Assembly (NCBI RefSeq): GCF_010977575.1
Contig: NZ_CP048812.1
Coordinates: forward strand, 2,480,001-2,544,000
Direction: 5' to 3'
Length of the DNA: 64,000 nucleotides
From: Halomonas socia
GTDB lineage: Bacteria > Pseudomonadota > Gammaproteobacteria > Pseudomonadales > Halomonadaceae
Part shown: positions 54,219-63,575 of the stretch, in pieces
Position numbering within the stretch: position 1 is the stretch's first letter
Layout: each line of letters starts with the position of its first letter
Position numbers and translations under genes: made by a program
The notes under the pieces: model-generated
Databases searched by the model: none
Seen by the model: only the letters and a program-made list of their open reading frames with translations
Told to the model about the DNA's origin: nothing

Positions 54219-54896
54219 ATGGCAACGCTACTCGCCTTCGACGTCTACGGCACCCTGATCGACACCCATGGGGTGATCGCCGAGCTGGAGGATCTGCTGG
54301 GCGAGGCGCGCGCCGCCGAATTCTCGCGGCGCTGGCGCGACAAGCAGCTCGAGTACAGTTTTCGGCGCAGCCTGATGGGCGCCTACGCCGAGTTCTCGGT
54401 GTGCACCGAAGAGGCGCTGGAGTACACCGACCGCGCGCTGGGTACGCAGCTTTCGCAGACCGCCAAGGAGCACCTGATGGCCGCCTATGGCCGGCTGCCG
54501 GCCTTTGCCGAGGTGTCGGAGGCACTGGCGCGCTTGAGTCAGCGCGGGGTCACCTGCGTGGCCTTCTCCAACGGCACTCGCGAGGCGGTAGAGGAGCTGC
54601 TGCGCCAGGCCGGCATCGACCAGCATTTCAGCGATATCGTCAGCGTCGATGAGGTCAAGCGCTTCAAGCCCGACCCTGCCGTCTACTCCCATCTGCGCAC
54701 CCGGCTGGAGGCCAGCGCCGCGGATACCTGGCTGATCTCGAGCAATCCCTTCGATGTGATCGGCGCCGGCCACGCCGGTCTGCACGCCGTCTGGGTGAGG
54801 CGCAGCAGCGACGCGCCGTTCGACCCCTGGGGCGGCGAGCCCGACTTGACGGTAAGCGACCTGCTGAGCCTGGCCGAGCGCTTCTCGGTGCGCTGA
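54219..54896 (+). CDS. HAD-superfamily haloacid dehalogenase type II
   Basis: A cytoplasmic hydrolase of 225 residues. The nucleophile is Asp8 in LLAFDVYGTLIDTH. Motif II is CVAFSNGTREAV, the motif III lysine is in VKRFKPDPAVYSHL, and the acid motif is LISSNPFDVIGAGHAG. These are the marks of L-2-haloacid dehalogenases, although many such proteins act on other small phosphates or have no known substrate. Of two in-frame ATGs, the one at 54219 has a proper distance from AGAGGAG, while the one at 54210 touches it. The gene stands between the doe terminator and a DUF302 gene. Confidence 0.85.
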   Translation: MATLLAFDVYGTLIDTHGVIAELEDLLGEARAAEFSRRWRDKQLEYSFRRSLMGAYAEFSVCTEEALEYTDRALGTQLSQTAKEHLMAAYGRLPAFAEVSEALARLSQRGVTCVAFSNGTREAVEELLRQAGIDQHFSDIVSVDEVKRFKPDPAVYSHLRTRLEASAADTWLISSNPFDVIGAGHAGLHAVWVRRSSDAPFDPWGGEPDLTVSDLLSLAERFSVR

Positions 54897-54960
54897 ACTT
54901 CCCCTAGGGCCGGCTATCACAAGGCGTGTCCGGTGGTTCACATCACAGGGAGGTAGACGC

Positions 54961-55434
54961 ATGAAGATGAACGTTTCGCCCCTGGTTGCCGTGCTGGCAG
55001 CCAGTCTGATGGCCGCAGGCGCGAGCCAGGCCGACGGCACCGCGCCAGCGGGCGTCGAACGCCTCAGCGGCAGTGCCGATATCGATGCGGTCGAGGCGCG
55101 GCTGCGCGAGGCGCTGGATGAGCGCGACCTGAGGCTGGTCGAAATGATGGATCACGCCGCCAACGCCGCCAATGTCGACCTCGAGCTGCCGGCCACGCGG
55201 CTGTTCCTGTTCGGCAATCCCGAGGTCGGTACGCCGATGATGCAGTGCCAGGGCAGCGTGGCGCTGGACTTGCCACAGAAGATGCTGATTCGCCAGGACG
55301 GCGATCAGGTGCATATCGAGTGGAACGACCCGCACTACCTGGCCGAGCGTCACGGCCTAGATGAGTGCGAGCTGCAGCTGGACAATGTCGCCGACGTGCT
55401 CTCAGAGGTGGCCACCGAGGCGTTGGGACAATGA
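54961..55434 (+). CDS. DUF302 periplasmic protein
   Basis: A secreted protein of 157 residues. The signal peptide is LVAVLAASLMAAGASQA. The mature part follows the DUF302 pattern: EMMDHAANAANVDLELPATRLFLFGNPEVGTPMMQCQGSVALDLPQ and WNDPHYLAERH. DUF302 proteins are small, probably ligand-binding domains in the envelope; no activity has been shown. GGGAGG lies 7 bases before the ATG. It is convergent with the YnjD-type ATPase gene, only 5 bases away, so one may hinder the other's transcription. Confidence 0.85.
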   Translation: MKMNVSPLVAVLAASLMAAGASQADGTAPAGVERLSGSADIDAVEARLREALDERDLRLVEMMDHAANAANVDLELPATRLFLFGNPEVGTPMMQCQGSVALDLPQKMLIRQDGDQVHIEWNDPHYLAERHGLDECELQLDNVADVLSEVATEALGQ

Positions 55435-55439
55435 GCCAG

Positions 55440-56066
55440 TCATAGCGCGATCATCCGCCCCCCAGCGTCTTCGGCGTCCGCGTGATCGTGGGTGACCAGC
55501 AGGCTCGGCAGCCCCGCCCCGCGTAGCCGCTCGAACACCAGCTGGCGCATCTCGTGACGCAGCGCCATGTCGAGCTTGGAGAAGGGCTCGTCGAGCAGCA
55601 CCGCCCGTGGTGCCGAGAGCAACAGGCGCATCAGGGCAACCCGCGCCTGCTGGCCGCCGGACAGCGTGGCGGGGTCGCGCTGGCCGAAGCCGGCCAGGCC
55701 GATATCGGCCAGCGCGGCTTCCACCTTGGCGGCCTTGTCGGGCGTGGCCCGCGGCAGGCCGAAGCGCAGGTTGCTGGCCACCGAGAGGTGCGGGAACAGC
55801 AGCGGGTCCTGAAACAGCAGGCCGATGCCGCGCCGCTCCGCCGGCAGCGCGGTGATCTCCTGCCCGCCCAGCAGGACCTGCCCGGAGGCCTGGAAGGCCG
55901 GGGCCAGAAAGCCGGCGGCATAGGCCAGCAGGGTCGACTTCCCCGAGCCGGAGGAGCCCATCACGGTGAGCACCTCGCCGGGGGCGACGCGGGCGTCGAG
56001 CTCGAGTAGCGTCCTGCCGTGCAGGGCGATATGTACCTGCTTGAGCTCGAGGCTGGGAGCAGTCAT
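55440..56066 (-). CDS. ynjD: ABC transporter ATPase, YnjD type
   Basis: An ATPase of 208 residues. Walker A is GSSGSGKST, the signature is LSGGQQARVALMRLLL, Walker B is VLLDEPFSKLD and the switch histidine is in LLVTHDHADAED. The Q loop is in LLFQDPLLFPHLSV. It resembles YnjD and ThiQ. Its ATG overlaps the permease stop by 4 bases. The frame continues upstream into the permease gene, but that extension is not coding. It works with the permease and binding protein encoded just upstream. Confidence 0.85.
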   Translation of the reverse strand: MTAPSLELKQVHIALHGRTLLELDARVAPGEVLTVMGSSGSGKSTLLAYAAGFLAPAFQASGQVLLGGQEITALPAERRGIGLLFQDPLLFPHLSVASNLRFGLPRATPDKAAKVEAALADIGLAGFGQRDPATLSGGQQARVALMRLLLSAPRAVLLDEPFSKLDMALRHEMRQLVFERLRGAGLPSLLVTHDHADAEDAGGRMIAL

Positions 56067-57778
56067 GGCGTTCCTCGCATTCCGCGGCGGTTGGTCCAGA
56101 GTAGCCGCGGCAGGCCCACGGCGATAATGAAGCCCAGCAGTGGCAGGCTGGCCTGCACCAGTGCCCAGACGCCGATCAGGCGGCGGCTGCCGCCGCTGGC
56201 CAGGGCCACCGCCTCGGTGGTCACGGTGGTGATGCGACCGGCGCCGAGCAGCAGGGTCGGCAGATACTGACCGATGCTCACCGCCAGGCCCACCGCCATG
56301 GCGGTGAGCAGCGGTGCCAGCAGCATCGGCAGGCGCACCCGCCAGAAGGCGCCGTCGGGCGTGGCGCCGAGGGTCAGCGCGACCCGCGACCAGCGCGGAT
56401 CGAAGCGCCGGTAGGCCTCCGACAGCGACAGGAATACATAGGGCAACACGAACAGCAGATGGCCGAAGATCACTAGCCAGCGGGTGGGGCGCGTGCCAAG
56501 CGCCTCCATCACCACCACCAGGCCGAACAGGAAGGCGATCTGTGGCACGATCAGCGGCAGGTAGAGCAGGGTAAGGGCAGCGCTGCGGCGGCCTTCCAAA
56601 AAGCCCAGCTGGCCTTGGGCTGGCTGGCGCCCGCTGCGCTGTTCGTGCTCCAGCGCTGCCAGCACCAGCCCTGCGGCCAGCAGGGTGGCCACCGTGGCGA
56701 TCAGCAGCGTGGCGGCGACGGGGCCGCCCAGCGAGGGCAGGGCGCGCTGCCAGTGCTGCAAGGTGACGGTCTGGGGCAGGCCGTCGGGAAAGCGCCACAC
56801 GCCGGCCAGGGAGTTGAGGGCCAGGCCGGCGATACCGACCAGGGCGGTCAGCGCGGCAAGCAGGATCAGCGCCTTACCGGCCAGGCGCAGCATTCGCTCG
56901 CCGCGCTGGCGCTGGCCGCCGGCCACCCAGCCACGGCCGAGGCGCCGCACCAGGCACTCCAGCCCCCACCAGCTGGCGAGTGCCGCCAGGGTCACGCCGA
57001 GCTGCAGCAGAGCGCCGGCCGAGGCCATGAAGCGCTGCGACAGGTCCGGGGCGTTGAACCACGTGAGGATCGATACCGCCAGCGTAGGCGGCAGGGTCGG
57101 ACCGAGGATCATCGCCACATCGACCACCGAGGAGGCGTAGGCGATGACCGCGAACACCGGCAGGCGAATCAGCGGATAGAGCGACGGCATCACCACCTTC
57201 AGCCAGGCAATGGTCGGCCGGTAGCCCAGCGAGCGGGCCATCGCCACGCGTCGCTCGGCGTCGAGCTGATGCAGGGCGGCCAGGCTCATCAGCAGCAGGA
57301 AGGGGATCTCCTTGATGATCAGGCCGGCCATCAGCGACAGCCCCCAGGGGTCGTTGACGATGAGCAGGTCTGGCGGCCGCTCCCAGCCGCTCGGTGCCGG
57401 CGAAAGCGCTCGTGCCACCAGCCCCGAGGGCGCAATCAGGAAGGCCAGGCCAAAGGCCGCCGCGGCGTGGGGGATCGACAGCAGCGGCGAGACCATGCGG
57501 CGGATCCAGCGATCCAGCCGGCTGCCCGAAGCAGCGGCCAGGAACAGCAGCACGACGGTCAGCGACACCGCCGTGGTGGCCAGGCCGCTGGTGAAGCTGA
57601 TCGCCACCGAACGCGCCAGGCCCGGCTGGGCCAGCAGCGCCCGCCAAGGCTCCAGGCTGAAGGCGTCGCCGCCCAGCGCCGGCAGATAGCCGAAGGCGGG
57701 CAGGGCGGCCATGGCCAAGCCGGCCAGGATCGGCCCCACCAGCAGGGCGATGATCAGCCAAGGGGTGAGTCTGAGCAT
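56063..57778 (-). CDS. ynjC: ABC transporter double permease, YnjC type
   Basis: A permease of 571 residues with about twelve hydrophobic segments. It consists of two fused permease halves, each with an EAA-like loop: AERRVAMARSLGYRPTIAWLKVVMPS in the first half and DPRWSRVALTLGATPDGAFWRVRLPMLL in the second. This single-chain dimer is typical for YnjC and related FbpB/ThiP-type proteins. It forms the channel for the solute bound by YnjB. The stop overlaps the ATPase start, and the binding-protein gene ends 15 bases upstream, so the three genes form one operon. Confidence 0.86.
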   Translation of the reverse strand: MLRLTPWLIIALLVGPILAGLAMAALPAFGYLPALGGDAFSLEPWRALLAQPGLARSVAISFTSGLATTAVSLTVVLLFLAAASGSRLDRWIRRMVSPLLSIPHAAAAFGLAFLIAPSGLVARALSPAPSGWERPPDLLIVNDPWGLSLMAGLIIKEIPFLLLMSLAALHQLDAERRVAMARSLGYRPTIAWLKVVMPSLYPLIRLPVFAVIAYASSVVDVAMILGPTLPPTLAVSILTWFNAPDLSQRFMASAGALLQLGVTLAALASWWGLECLVRRLGRGWVAGGQRQRGERMLRLAGKALILLAALTALVGIAGLALNSLAGVWRFPDGLPQTVTLQHWQRALPSLGGPVAATLLIATVATLLAAGLVLAALEHEQRSGRQPAQGQLGFLEGRRSAALTLLYLPLIVPQIAFLFGLVVVMEALGTRPTRWLVIFGHLLFVLPYVFLSLSEAYRRFDPRWSRVALTLGATPDGAFWRVRLPMLLAPLLTAMAVGLAVSIGQYLPTLLLGAGRITTVTTEAVALASGGSRRLIGVWALVQASLPLLGFIIAVGLPRLLWTNRRGMRGTP

Positions 57779-57793
57779 TAAAATGCCTGCCGA

Positions 57794-59026
57794 TCAGCGG
57801 CCGACGTAGCGGGCCTGCCAGGCATCCTGCAGTGCCTCCATCCAGCTCGGGTGCGGCTCCGGCAGGGTTCTCTCCAGGGCGTCCGGCGCCAGCAGGGTGG
57901 GATTGTCTTCAACGCCTTCGAAGCGTGCCGCCTGCTCATCATCAAGGCGTGTCACATCCAGCACGGTTGGGTCGCCCCACACAGCGAGATCCTGCTTGCG
58001 GGCCTGGGCCTCGGGAGTCAGCAGAAAATCGGCGAGCAGCATGGCGGCGGCCTTGTGCGGCGAGTTGTAGGGAATCGCCACGAAATGCACGTTGCCCAGC
58101 GTGCCGCCCTCAAAGACATAGCTGCGGGTGCTCGGTGGCAGCTCGGCGTCGGTCACGGCCGCGGCGGGCTCGGCCGGGTTGAAGGTGAAGGCCAGCGACA
58201 GTTCAGCGTCGCCCACCAGGCGTAGCATATCGGGCCCGCTGGCGGGGAACTGCCGTCCGCTGCGCCACAGGTGCGGATGCAGCGCATCGAGATAGTCCCA
58301 TAGCGGTGCACTGATGGCGTCGAAGTCGCTCTCCTCGACCGGGGCATAAAGCGCTTCGTCGGCATCGCTGAGCTCAATCAGTGCCTGCTTGAGGAAGGTA
58401 CTGCCGGCGAAGTCGGGGATACGCGGATAGCTGAAGCGTCCAGGGTTGGCCTCGGCCCAGGCCTTGAGTTCGACGATGCTCATCGGGGGAGTATCGATCT
58501 CTGCGCCATCGTAATAGAAGGTGATCTGGGCCTTGCCCCAGGGCGACTCGAAACCGTCGGTGGGCAGCGTGAAGTCGGTGACCACCTCGGGATTGTGCTC
58601 AGGGTGGGTCAGCGCGAAGTGTGGCAGTTGCTCGGCGAAGGGGCCGAACAGCAAGTCGTTGGCACGCATGGCGGCGAAGTTTTCACCGTTGATCCAGACC
58701 AGATCGACGCTGCCGTCGTCGTCGTTGCCGGCCTGTTTCTCGGCCAGCACCCGCGACACGGCCTCGGCGGTATCGCCGAGCTTGACGTGAATCACGTCGA
58801 CGTCGTGTTCGGCCTGCATGCGCTCGGCGACCCACTCGAGATAGCGATTGGTGCGACTATCGCCGCCCCAGGCGTGCCAGTAGACGCTTTGGCCGCGGGC
58901 CTCCTCGACCACTGCCTGCCAGTCCCCCGGCGGCGCGCCGGCCAGGCTGGTGGCGCTGCCGAGCAGCGCGATCATCGCAAGGCTGGTGGTGAGGCTGTGA
59001 CGTGAGCGAGGCAGTGATATCACCAT
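57794..59026 (-). CDS. ynjB: ABC transporter substrate-binding protein, YnjB type
   Basis: A periplasmic binding protein of 410 residues. The signal peptide (LTTSLAMIALLGSATSLAGA) is followed by ARGQSVYWHAWGGDSRTNRYLEWVAERM, VDLVWINGENFAAMRANDLLFGPFAEQLPH and PWGKAQITFYYDGA, which agree with the YnjB family. The solute is not known; thiamine-like or metal-complex substrates have been suggested for relatives only by similarity. AAGGA lies 6 bases before the ATG. It heads the operon. The 258-base gap to nfeD should hold both promoters. Confidence 0.87.
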   Translation of the reverse strand: MVISLPRSRHSLTTSLAMIALLGSATSLAGAPPGDWQAVVEEARGQSVYWHAWGGDSRTNRYLEWVAERMQAEHDVDVIHVKLGDTAEAVSRVLAEKQAGNDDDGSVDLVWINGENFAAMRANDLLFGPFAEQLPHFALTHPEHNPEVVTDFTLPTDGFESPWGKAQITFYYDGAEIDTPPMSIVELKAWAEANPGRFSYPRIPDFAGSTFLKQALIELSDADEALYAPVEESDFDAISAPLWDYLDALHPHLWRSGRQFPASGPDMLRLVGDAELSLAFTFNPAEPAAAVTDAELPPSTRSYVFEGGTLGNVHFVAIPYNSPHKAAAMLLADFLLTPEAQARKQDLAVWGDPTVLDVTRLDDEQAARFEGVEDNPTLLAPDALERTLPEPHPSWMEALQDAWQARYVGR

Positions 59027-59284
59027 GGTGTTCCTTGTCGGAGGCTGTCGTTATCGCACTCGATGGCGCCGGCTTGCCGCCTGTCTTGACCGCGACGGTG
59101 CTCAAGTGTGCCATGCTTGGCTTTCAACGCTCGGGAGCACGAACCATGATGGACCGGCAGGCGGCGTTTGCCCACTCCGCGACTGACTGGTTGGCAGGTG
59201 CGGTCACATGCTTGGTCTAAGCCGAGTGAACGAACTTCTCGGCGCGGCATCACATCAGTAACGCTAACGTGAGGCACAGGGATC
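59027..59284. other. Divergent intergenic region ynjB-nfeD
   Basis: 258 bases with no supported gene. It ends with an AGGG-type ribosome site before the nfeD ATG. I see no clear promoter boxes or long palindrome. Confidence 0.4.
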
Positions 59285-60739
59285 ATGTTGACGAGCGAGC
59301 GCGTCTTCCGGCGGCGCTGGCTGCTATGGGCCAGCCTGCTGAGTCTAGTGGTCGGCGCCCTGCTGGCCTGGCACTCCCAGGCTCAGGAGCAGCAGCGTAC
59401 GGCACTGCTGATGACCATCGATGGTGCCATCGGGCCCGCCACCAGCGACTACTTTCAGCGCGGCTTGCGCCAGGCTAGCGAGGACGGCGCCGAGCTGGTG
59501 ATCGTGCAGCTCGATACCCCCGGTGGCCTCGACGCCTCGATGCGCGACATGATTCGTGCCATGCTCACTGCAGACGTGCCGGTGGCGATCTACGTCTCGC
59601 CCAGCGGCGCACGAGCCGCCAGTGCCGGCACCTACCTCACCTACGCCAGCCACGTGGCGGCCATGGCCCCGGCAACCCATCTCGGCTCGGCGACGCCGGT
59701 GCAGATGGGCGGTGGCGGCCTGCCGGGGATCGGCGGCGATGATGCCGACGACGCCGACGGCAGCCAGGACGATGAGGCCGCCAATGGCGAGGATGAAGCG
59801 GCCAACGGCAATGACGAGGCTGAGCCCGAGCCGCGACGCGGCGAGTCAGCCATGGAGCGCAAGGTGCTCGAGGACGCGGTGTCCTACATCCGCGGGCTCG
59901 CCGAACGCCATGGTCGCAACGCCGACTGGGCCGAGGAGGCGGTGCGCGAGGCGGTCAACCTCACCGCGCCCCAGGCGCTGGAGTTGAACGTCGTCGACGT
60001 GGTGGCCAACGACGTCGATGACCTGCTGGCCCAGATCGACGGCCGCGAGGTGGTGATGGAGCGCGGCGAGCGCACCCTGGAGACGGCCGACCTGGCCATC
60101 GAACGCTACGACCCCGACTGGCGCACCCAACTGCTGTCGGTGATCACCAACCCCAACGTCGCCTACTTCCTGATGATCATCGGCTTCTACGGGCTGATCT
60201 TCGAACTCTCCAGCCCCGGCAGCCTGGTCCCCGGCACCATCGGCATCATATCGCTGCTGCTGGCGCTGTTTGCCTTTCAGGTGTTGCCCATCAACTATGC
60301 CGGACTGGCCTTGATTCTTGCCGGCCTGGCGCTGATCGTGGGAGAGGCGCTGATGCCGAGCTTCGGGGTGCTCGGCATTGGCGGAATCGTGGCTTTCGTA
60401 ATCGGCTCGGTGATTCTGATGGACGCAGACAACCTGCAGGTATCCCTGCCGCTGATCGGCGGCGTGGCGCTGGTCGCGGCGGTCTTCATGCTGTGGACCG
60501 TGACCCGCTTCATGGGACTGCGCAAGACCCGGGTACGCACCGGACAGGAGGAACTGATCGGCGCACGCGCCGTGGCGCTGGAGGATTTCGAAGGAGCGGG
60601 GCGCGTCAGGCTGCACGGCGAGTCCTGGAAGGCCTATAGCCCCACGCCGGTGAGCAAGGGCCAGACGCTTACGGTCACGGCACTCGACGGTTTGACCGTC
60701 GAGGTGGCCCCGCGGGACGGGGCCGAGCAGCCTGGCTAA
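59285..60739 (+). CDS. NfeD family membrane serine protease
   Basis: A membrane protein of 484 residues. An N-terminal signal-anchor ([17 protein letters not shown]) is followed by a ClpP-like protease domain: [19 protein letters not shown] and Ser113 in [15 protein letters not shown]. Four to five membrane helices come next ([18 protein letters not shown] and others), then a C-terminal OB-fold NfeD domain ([26 protein letters not shown]). Residues about 151-190 are a low-complexity stretch of D, E, A and N, not usual in mesophile relatives. NfeD proteins pair with slipins in membrane quality control, and the next gene encodes a slipin 38 bases downstream, so they are one operon. Confidence 0.88.
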   Translation: MLTSERVFRRRWLLWASLLSLVVGALLAWHSQAQEQQRTALLMTIDGAIGPATSDYFQRGLRQASEDGAELVIVQLDTPGGLDASMRDMIRAMLTADVPVAIYVSPSGARAASAGTYLTYASHVAAMAPATHLGSATPVQMGGGGLPGIGGDDADDADGSQDDEAANGEDEAANGNDEAEPEPRRGESAMERKVLEDAVSYIRGLAERHGRNADWAEEAVREAVNLTAPQALELNVVDVVANDVDDLLAQIDGREVVMERGERTLETADLAIERYDPDWRTQLLSVITNPNVAYFLMIIGFYGLIFELSSPGSLVPGTIGIISLLLALFAFQVLPINYAGLALILAGLALIVGEALMPSFGVLGIGGIVAFVIGSVILMDADNLQVSLPLIGGVALVAAVFMLWTVTRFMGLRKTRVRTGQEELIGARAVALEDFEGAGRVRLHGESWKAYSPTPVSKGQTLTVTALDGLTVEVAPRDGAEQPG

Positions 60740-60777
60740 CCACTTCGCCTATAAACCGCACGCAAGGAGAGTCAGCC

Positions 60778-61617
60778 ATGATGATTTCCTATCTCGTACC
60801 GCTGGTATTGGTGGTGATGATACTGGCGGCATCCATCCGCATCCTGCCCGAATACAAGCGCGGGGTGGTGTTCTTCCTCGGCCGCTTTCAATCGGTGAAG
60901 GGGCCAGGGTTGGTCATCATCATCCCCGGCATCCAGAAGATGCAGGTGGTCGACCTGCGCGTGATCACCATGGACGTGCCGGAGCAGGATGTGATCTCCC
61001 AGGACAACGTCACCGTCAAGGTCAACGCGGTGCTCTACTTCCGGGTCGTCGACCCCGAGAAGGCGATCATCCAGGTCGAGAACTTCACCGTGGCCACCAG
61101 CCAGCTGGCTCAGACCACGCTGCGCTCGGTGCTCGGCAAGCACGACCTGGACGAGATGCTCTCCGAGCGCGACAAGCTCAACGACGACATCCAGGAGATC
61201 ATCGATGCCCAGACCGAAGCGTGGGGCATCAAGGTTGCCAACGTCGAGATCAAGCATGTCGACCTCGACGAGAGCATGATCCGCGCGATCGCCCGCCAGG
61301 CCGAGGCCGAGCGCGAGCGCCGCGCCAAGGTGATTCACGCCGAGGGCGAGCTGCAGGCCTCGCGCAAGCTGGTCGAGGCCGCCAACGTCATGGCCGAGAA
61401 CTCCGCCGCGCTGCAACTGCGCTACCTGCAGACCATGAGCGACATGAGCAACAAGAACGCCTCGACCATCGTCTTCCCGCTGCCGATGGACATCATGGAG
61501 GCCTTCAAGCAGATGAAGGCATCGCCTGCCGCCCAGGCGCGCACCCAGGCCCCTCCGATCCCGAGGCGTGACCCCTCCGGCCTGCCTTATCGGCAGGCCT
61601 CTCCCCCCGCCCCTTAG
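60778..61617 (+). CDS. Slipin (SPFH/stomatin family)
   Basis: A membrane-attached protein of 279 residues. One N-terminal hydrophobic segment ([19 protein letters not shown]) is followed by the SPFH domain: [62 protein letters not shown] and [24 protein letters not shown] long helix ([28 protein letters not shown]) builds oligomers, and the C-terminal stretch [18 protein letters not shown] is the site cut by NfeD partners in archaea. It probably scaffolds membrane microdomains. The last codons carry a perfect 8-bp hairpin (GGCCTGCC / GGCAGGCC, 61579-61599) that may serve as a terminator within the gene. Confidence 0.9.
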   Translation: MMISYLVPLVLVVMILAASIRILPEYKRGVVFFLGRFQSVKGPGLVIIIPGIQKMQVVDLRVITMDVPEQDVISQDNVTVKVNAVLYFRVVDPEKAIIQVENFTVATSQLAQTTLRSVLGKHDLDEMLSERDKLNDDIQEIIDAQTEAWGIKVANVEIKHVDLDESMIRAIARQAEAERERRAKVIHAEGELQASRKLVEAANVMAENSAALQLRYLQTMSDMSNKNASTIVFPLPMDIMEAFKQMKASPAAQARTQAPPIPRRDPSGLPYRQASPPAP

Positions 61618-61640
61618 ATGCAATGCAGCGTAAGCTCTGG

Positions 61641-61964
61641 TAGACTCCGCGGCTCGCATGTGGTCAACGCTACTACCAAGGTCTAGCACCTTGAAGCCAA
61701 TGGCGCGACCCGTCACCCGATTCGAGTAACGGACCCCTAGCCGTGACGACCCGCAGTACCCTCCAGGCCGGCGCCACGCCGCCCTAGCGCACTACCTCTC
61801 TTCGGCGATGCCTCGCTCATCGCCAGGCACCTCCGTGCCTGGGCAGACGCCCTGTTCGCCATCCGGCCCCGACATCCCTCGACTGATCGCAGCGCTGCAC
61901 GAGCCCGTGCCGATAGCACTCTGGCGCCTTCGGGCCTGACAACCAACCTCGGCTGGACCGCAGA
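61641..61964 (+). other. Hairpin-rich 5' leader of the second sulP gene
   Basis: About 320 bases without a gene. A TGGTAGACT extended -10-like box at 61638-61646 could start a transcript. Downstream are ordered hairpins: CAAGGT-CTAGC-ACCTTG (61677-61693); CGTCAC with GTGACG (61711-61748) enclosing CCG/CGG; CGGCG-CCA-CGCCG (61769-61781); GGCGATG/CATCGCC (61804-61824); CCAGGCAC-CTCC-GTGCCTGG (61823-61842); and GCACG/CGTGC (61897-61910). CTAGC occurs three times (61683, 61737, 61784). I do not recognise a known riboswitch class. A cis-acting RNA is inferred. Confidence 0.45.
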
Positions 61965-63455
61965 ATGTTCGAAACCATCAAACAGAGTTGGTTCTCCAAC
62001 CTCAAGGGCGACACCCTCGCCGGCATCGTCGTCGCACTGGCGCTGATTCCCGAGGCCATCGCCTTCTCGATCATCGCCGGGGTCGACCCCAAGGTCGGCC
62101 TCTACGCCTCCTTCTGCATCGCGGTGATCATCGCCTTCACCGGCGGCCGTTCAGGCATGATCTCCGCTGCCACCGGCGCCATGGCGCTGCTGATGGTGAC
62201 CCTGGTCCGCGATCACGGCCTCGAGTACCTGCTGGTGGCTACCCTGCTCACCGGCGTGCTGCAGATCGTGGCCGGCTATATCAAGCTCGCCGAACTGATG
62301 CGCTTCGTATCGCGCTCGGTGGTCACCGGCTTCGTCAACGCCCTGGCGATCCTGATCTTCATGGCCCAGCTGCCGGAGCTGACCGGCGTCACCTGGCACG
62401 TGTATGCCATGACCGCGGCGGGCCTGGCGATCATCTATGGCTTTCCCTACCTGCCGGTAATCGGCAAGTCGATCCCGTCACCGCTGGTGTGCATCGTGGT
62501 ACTGACCGCGGTGTACATGATCAGCGGCATGGATATCCGCAGCGTGGGTGACATGGGCGAGCTGCCGGATACCCTGCCGGTATTCCTGTGGCCGGACGTG
62601 CCGCTCAACCTCGAAACGCTATGGACCGTGCTGCCCTATGCGCTGATGCTCACCGTGGTCGGCCTGCTGGAGTCGATGATGACCGCCACCATCGTCGACG
62701 ACCTCACCGATACGCCCAGCGACAAGAACCGCGAGTGCAAGGGCCAGGGCATCGCCAACATCGGCTCCGGCCTGATGGGCGGCATGGCCGGCTGCGCGAT
62801 GATTGGCCAGTCGGTGATCAACATCAAGTCCGGTGGTCGTACCCGGCTATCGACGCTGATCGCCGGCGTGGTGCTGCTGCTGATGGTGGTGTTCCTCGCC
62901 GACTGGGTGTCACAGATTCCCATGGCGGCGCTGGTGGCGGTGATGATCATGGTCTCGATCGGCACTTTCAGCTGGGCCTCGATCCGCGACCTCAAGAATC
63001 ACCCGATGAGCACCAATATCGTGATGCTGGCCACCGTGGTGGTCACCGTGGGCACCCATAACCTGGCCATTGGGGTATTCGTCGGCGTGCTGCTGGCGGC
63101 GATGTTCTTCGCCAACAAGGTCGGCAATATCCTGTATATCGGCTCCGCAGAGGCCGACGGGGGCAGTCGTCGCATCTACACGATCGTCGGCCAGGTGTTC
63201 TTTGCCTCCTCCGAGCGCTTCGGCAATGCCTTCGACTTCAAGGAGACCGTGGAGAAGGTCACCATCGACCTGTCCCGCGCCCACTTCTGGGACATTACCG
63301 CCGTCCAGACCCTGGATCGGGTGGTGATCAAGTTCCGTCGCGAGGGTGCCGAGGTCAAGCTGGTGGGTCTCAACGAAGCCAGCGCCACCATCGTCGACCG
63401 CTATGCCGTTCACGACGACCCTGCCGCCGTCGAGAAACTGATGGGCGGACACTGA
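61965..63455 (+). CDS. SulP family anion transporter, possibly bicarbonate (BicA-like)
   Basis: An inner-membrane carrier of 496 residues. The first helix stretch [38 protein letters not shown] is the SulP signature. The transport core has [13 protein letters not shown] and [30 protein letters not shown] compact STAS-like domain ends the protein ([23 protein letters not shown]). The layout resembles sodium-dependent bicarbonate carriers of the BicA kind, but sulfate or other anions are possible. It differs clearly from the SulP protein at 12317. The ribosome site is weak. The long leader suggests RNA-level control, and a universal stress protein gene follows, a common pairing. Confidence 0.83.
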   Translation: MFETIKQSWFSNLKGDTLAGIVVALALIPEAIAFSIIAGVDPKVGLYASFCIAVIIAFTGGRSGMISAATGAMALLMVTLVRDHGLEYLLVATLLTGVLQIVAGYIKLAELMRFVSRSVVTGFVNALAILIFMAQLPELTGVTWHVYAMTAAGLAIIYGFPYLPVIGKSIPSPLVCIVVLTAVYMISGMDIRSVGDMGELPDTLPVFLWPDVPLNLETLWTVLPYALMLTVVGLLESMMTATIVDDLTDTPSDKNRECKGQGIANIGSGLMGGMAGCAMIGQSVINIKSGGRTRLSTLIAGVVLLLMVVFLADWVSQIPMAALVAVMIMVSIGTFSWASIRDLKNHPMSTNIVMLATVVVTVGTHNLAIGVFVGVLLAAMFFANKVGNILYIGSAEADGGSRRIYTIVGQVFFASSERFGNAFDFKETVEKVTIDLSRAHFWDITAVQTLDRVVIKFRREGAEVKLVGLNEASATIVDRYAVHDDPAAVEKLMGGH

Positions 63456-63575
63456 GTCGCCTCGGCCCGCATGGCGCTGTGCTAACCCGGGCCGATGGTG
63501 TAGAACGAGGTGTTATAGCTTGAGAGTAACGCTCGACGCCGAGTGCTAACCCACGCCAGTTCAGGACACGACACG

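Noticed and set aside
55440..56798. A 452-residue reading of the YnjD ATPase extending into the permease gene.
   Set aside because: The first 244 residues are a wrong-frame reading of ynjC. The ATPase begins at 56066 with a 4-base overlap.
61712..61748. A tRNA-like T arm (TTCGAGT at 61721-61727).
   Set aside because: The flanking bases do not form a five-pair stem, and no acceptor or anticodon arm fits.
61641..61964. Naming the leader a sodium or lithium riboswitch, or the sul1 RNA.
   Set aside because: I cannot recall those consensus structures well enough to match them here, and sul1 is described from alphaproteobacteria. Only a model search could decide.
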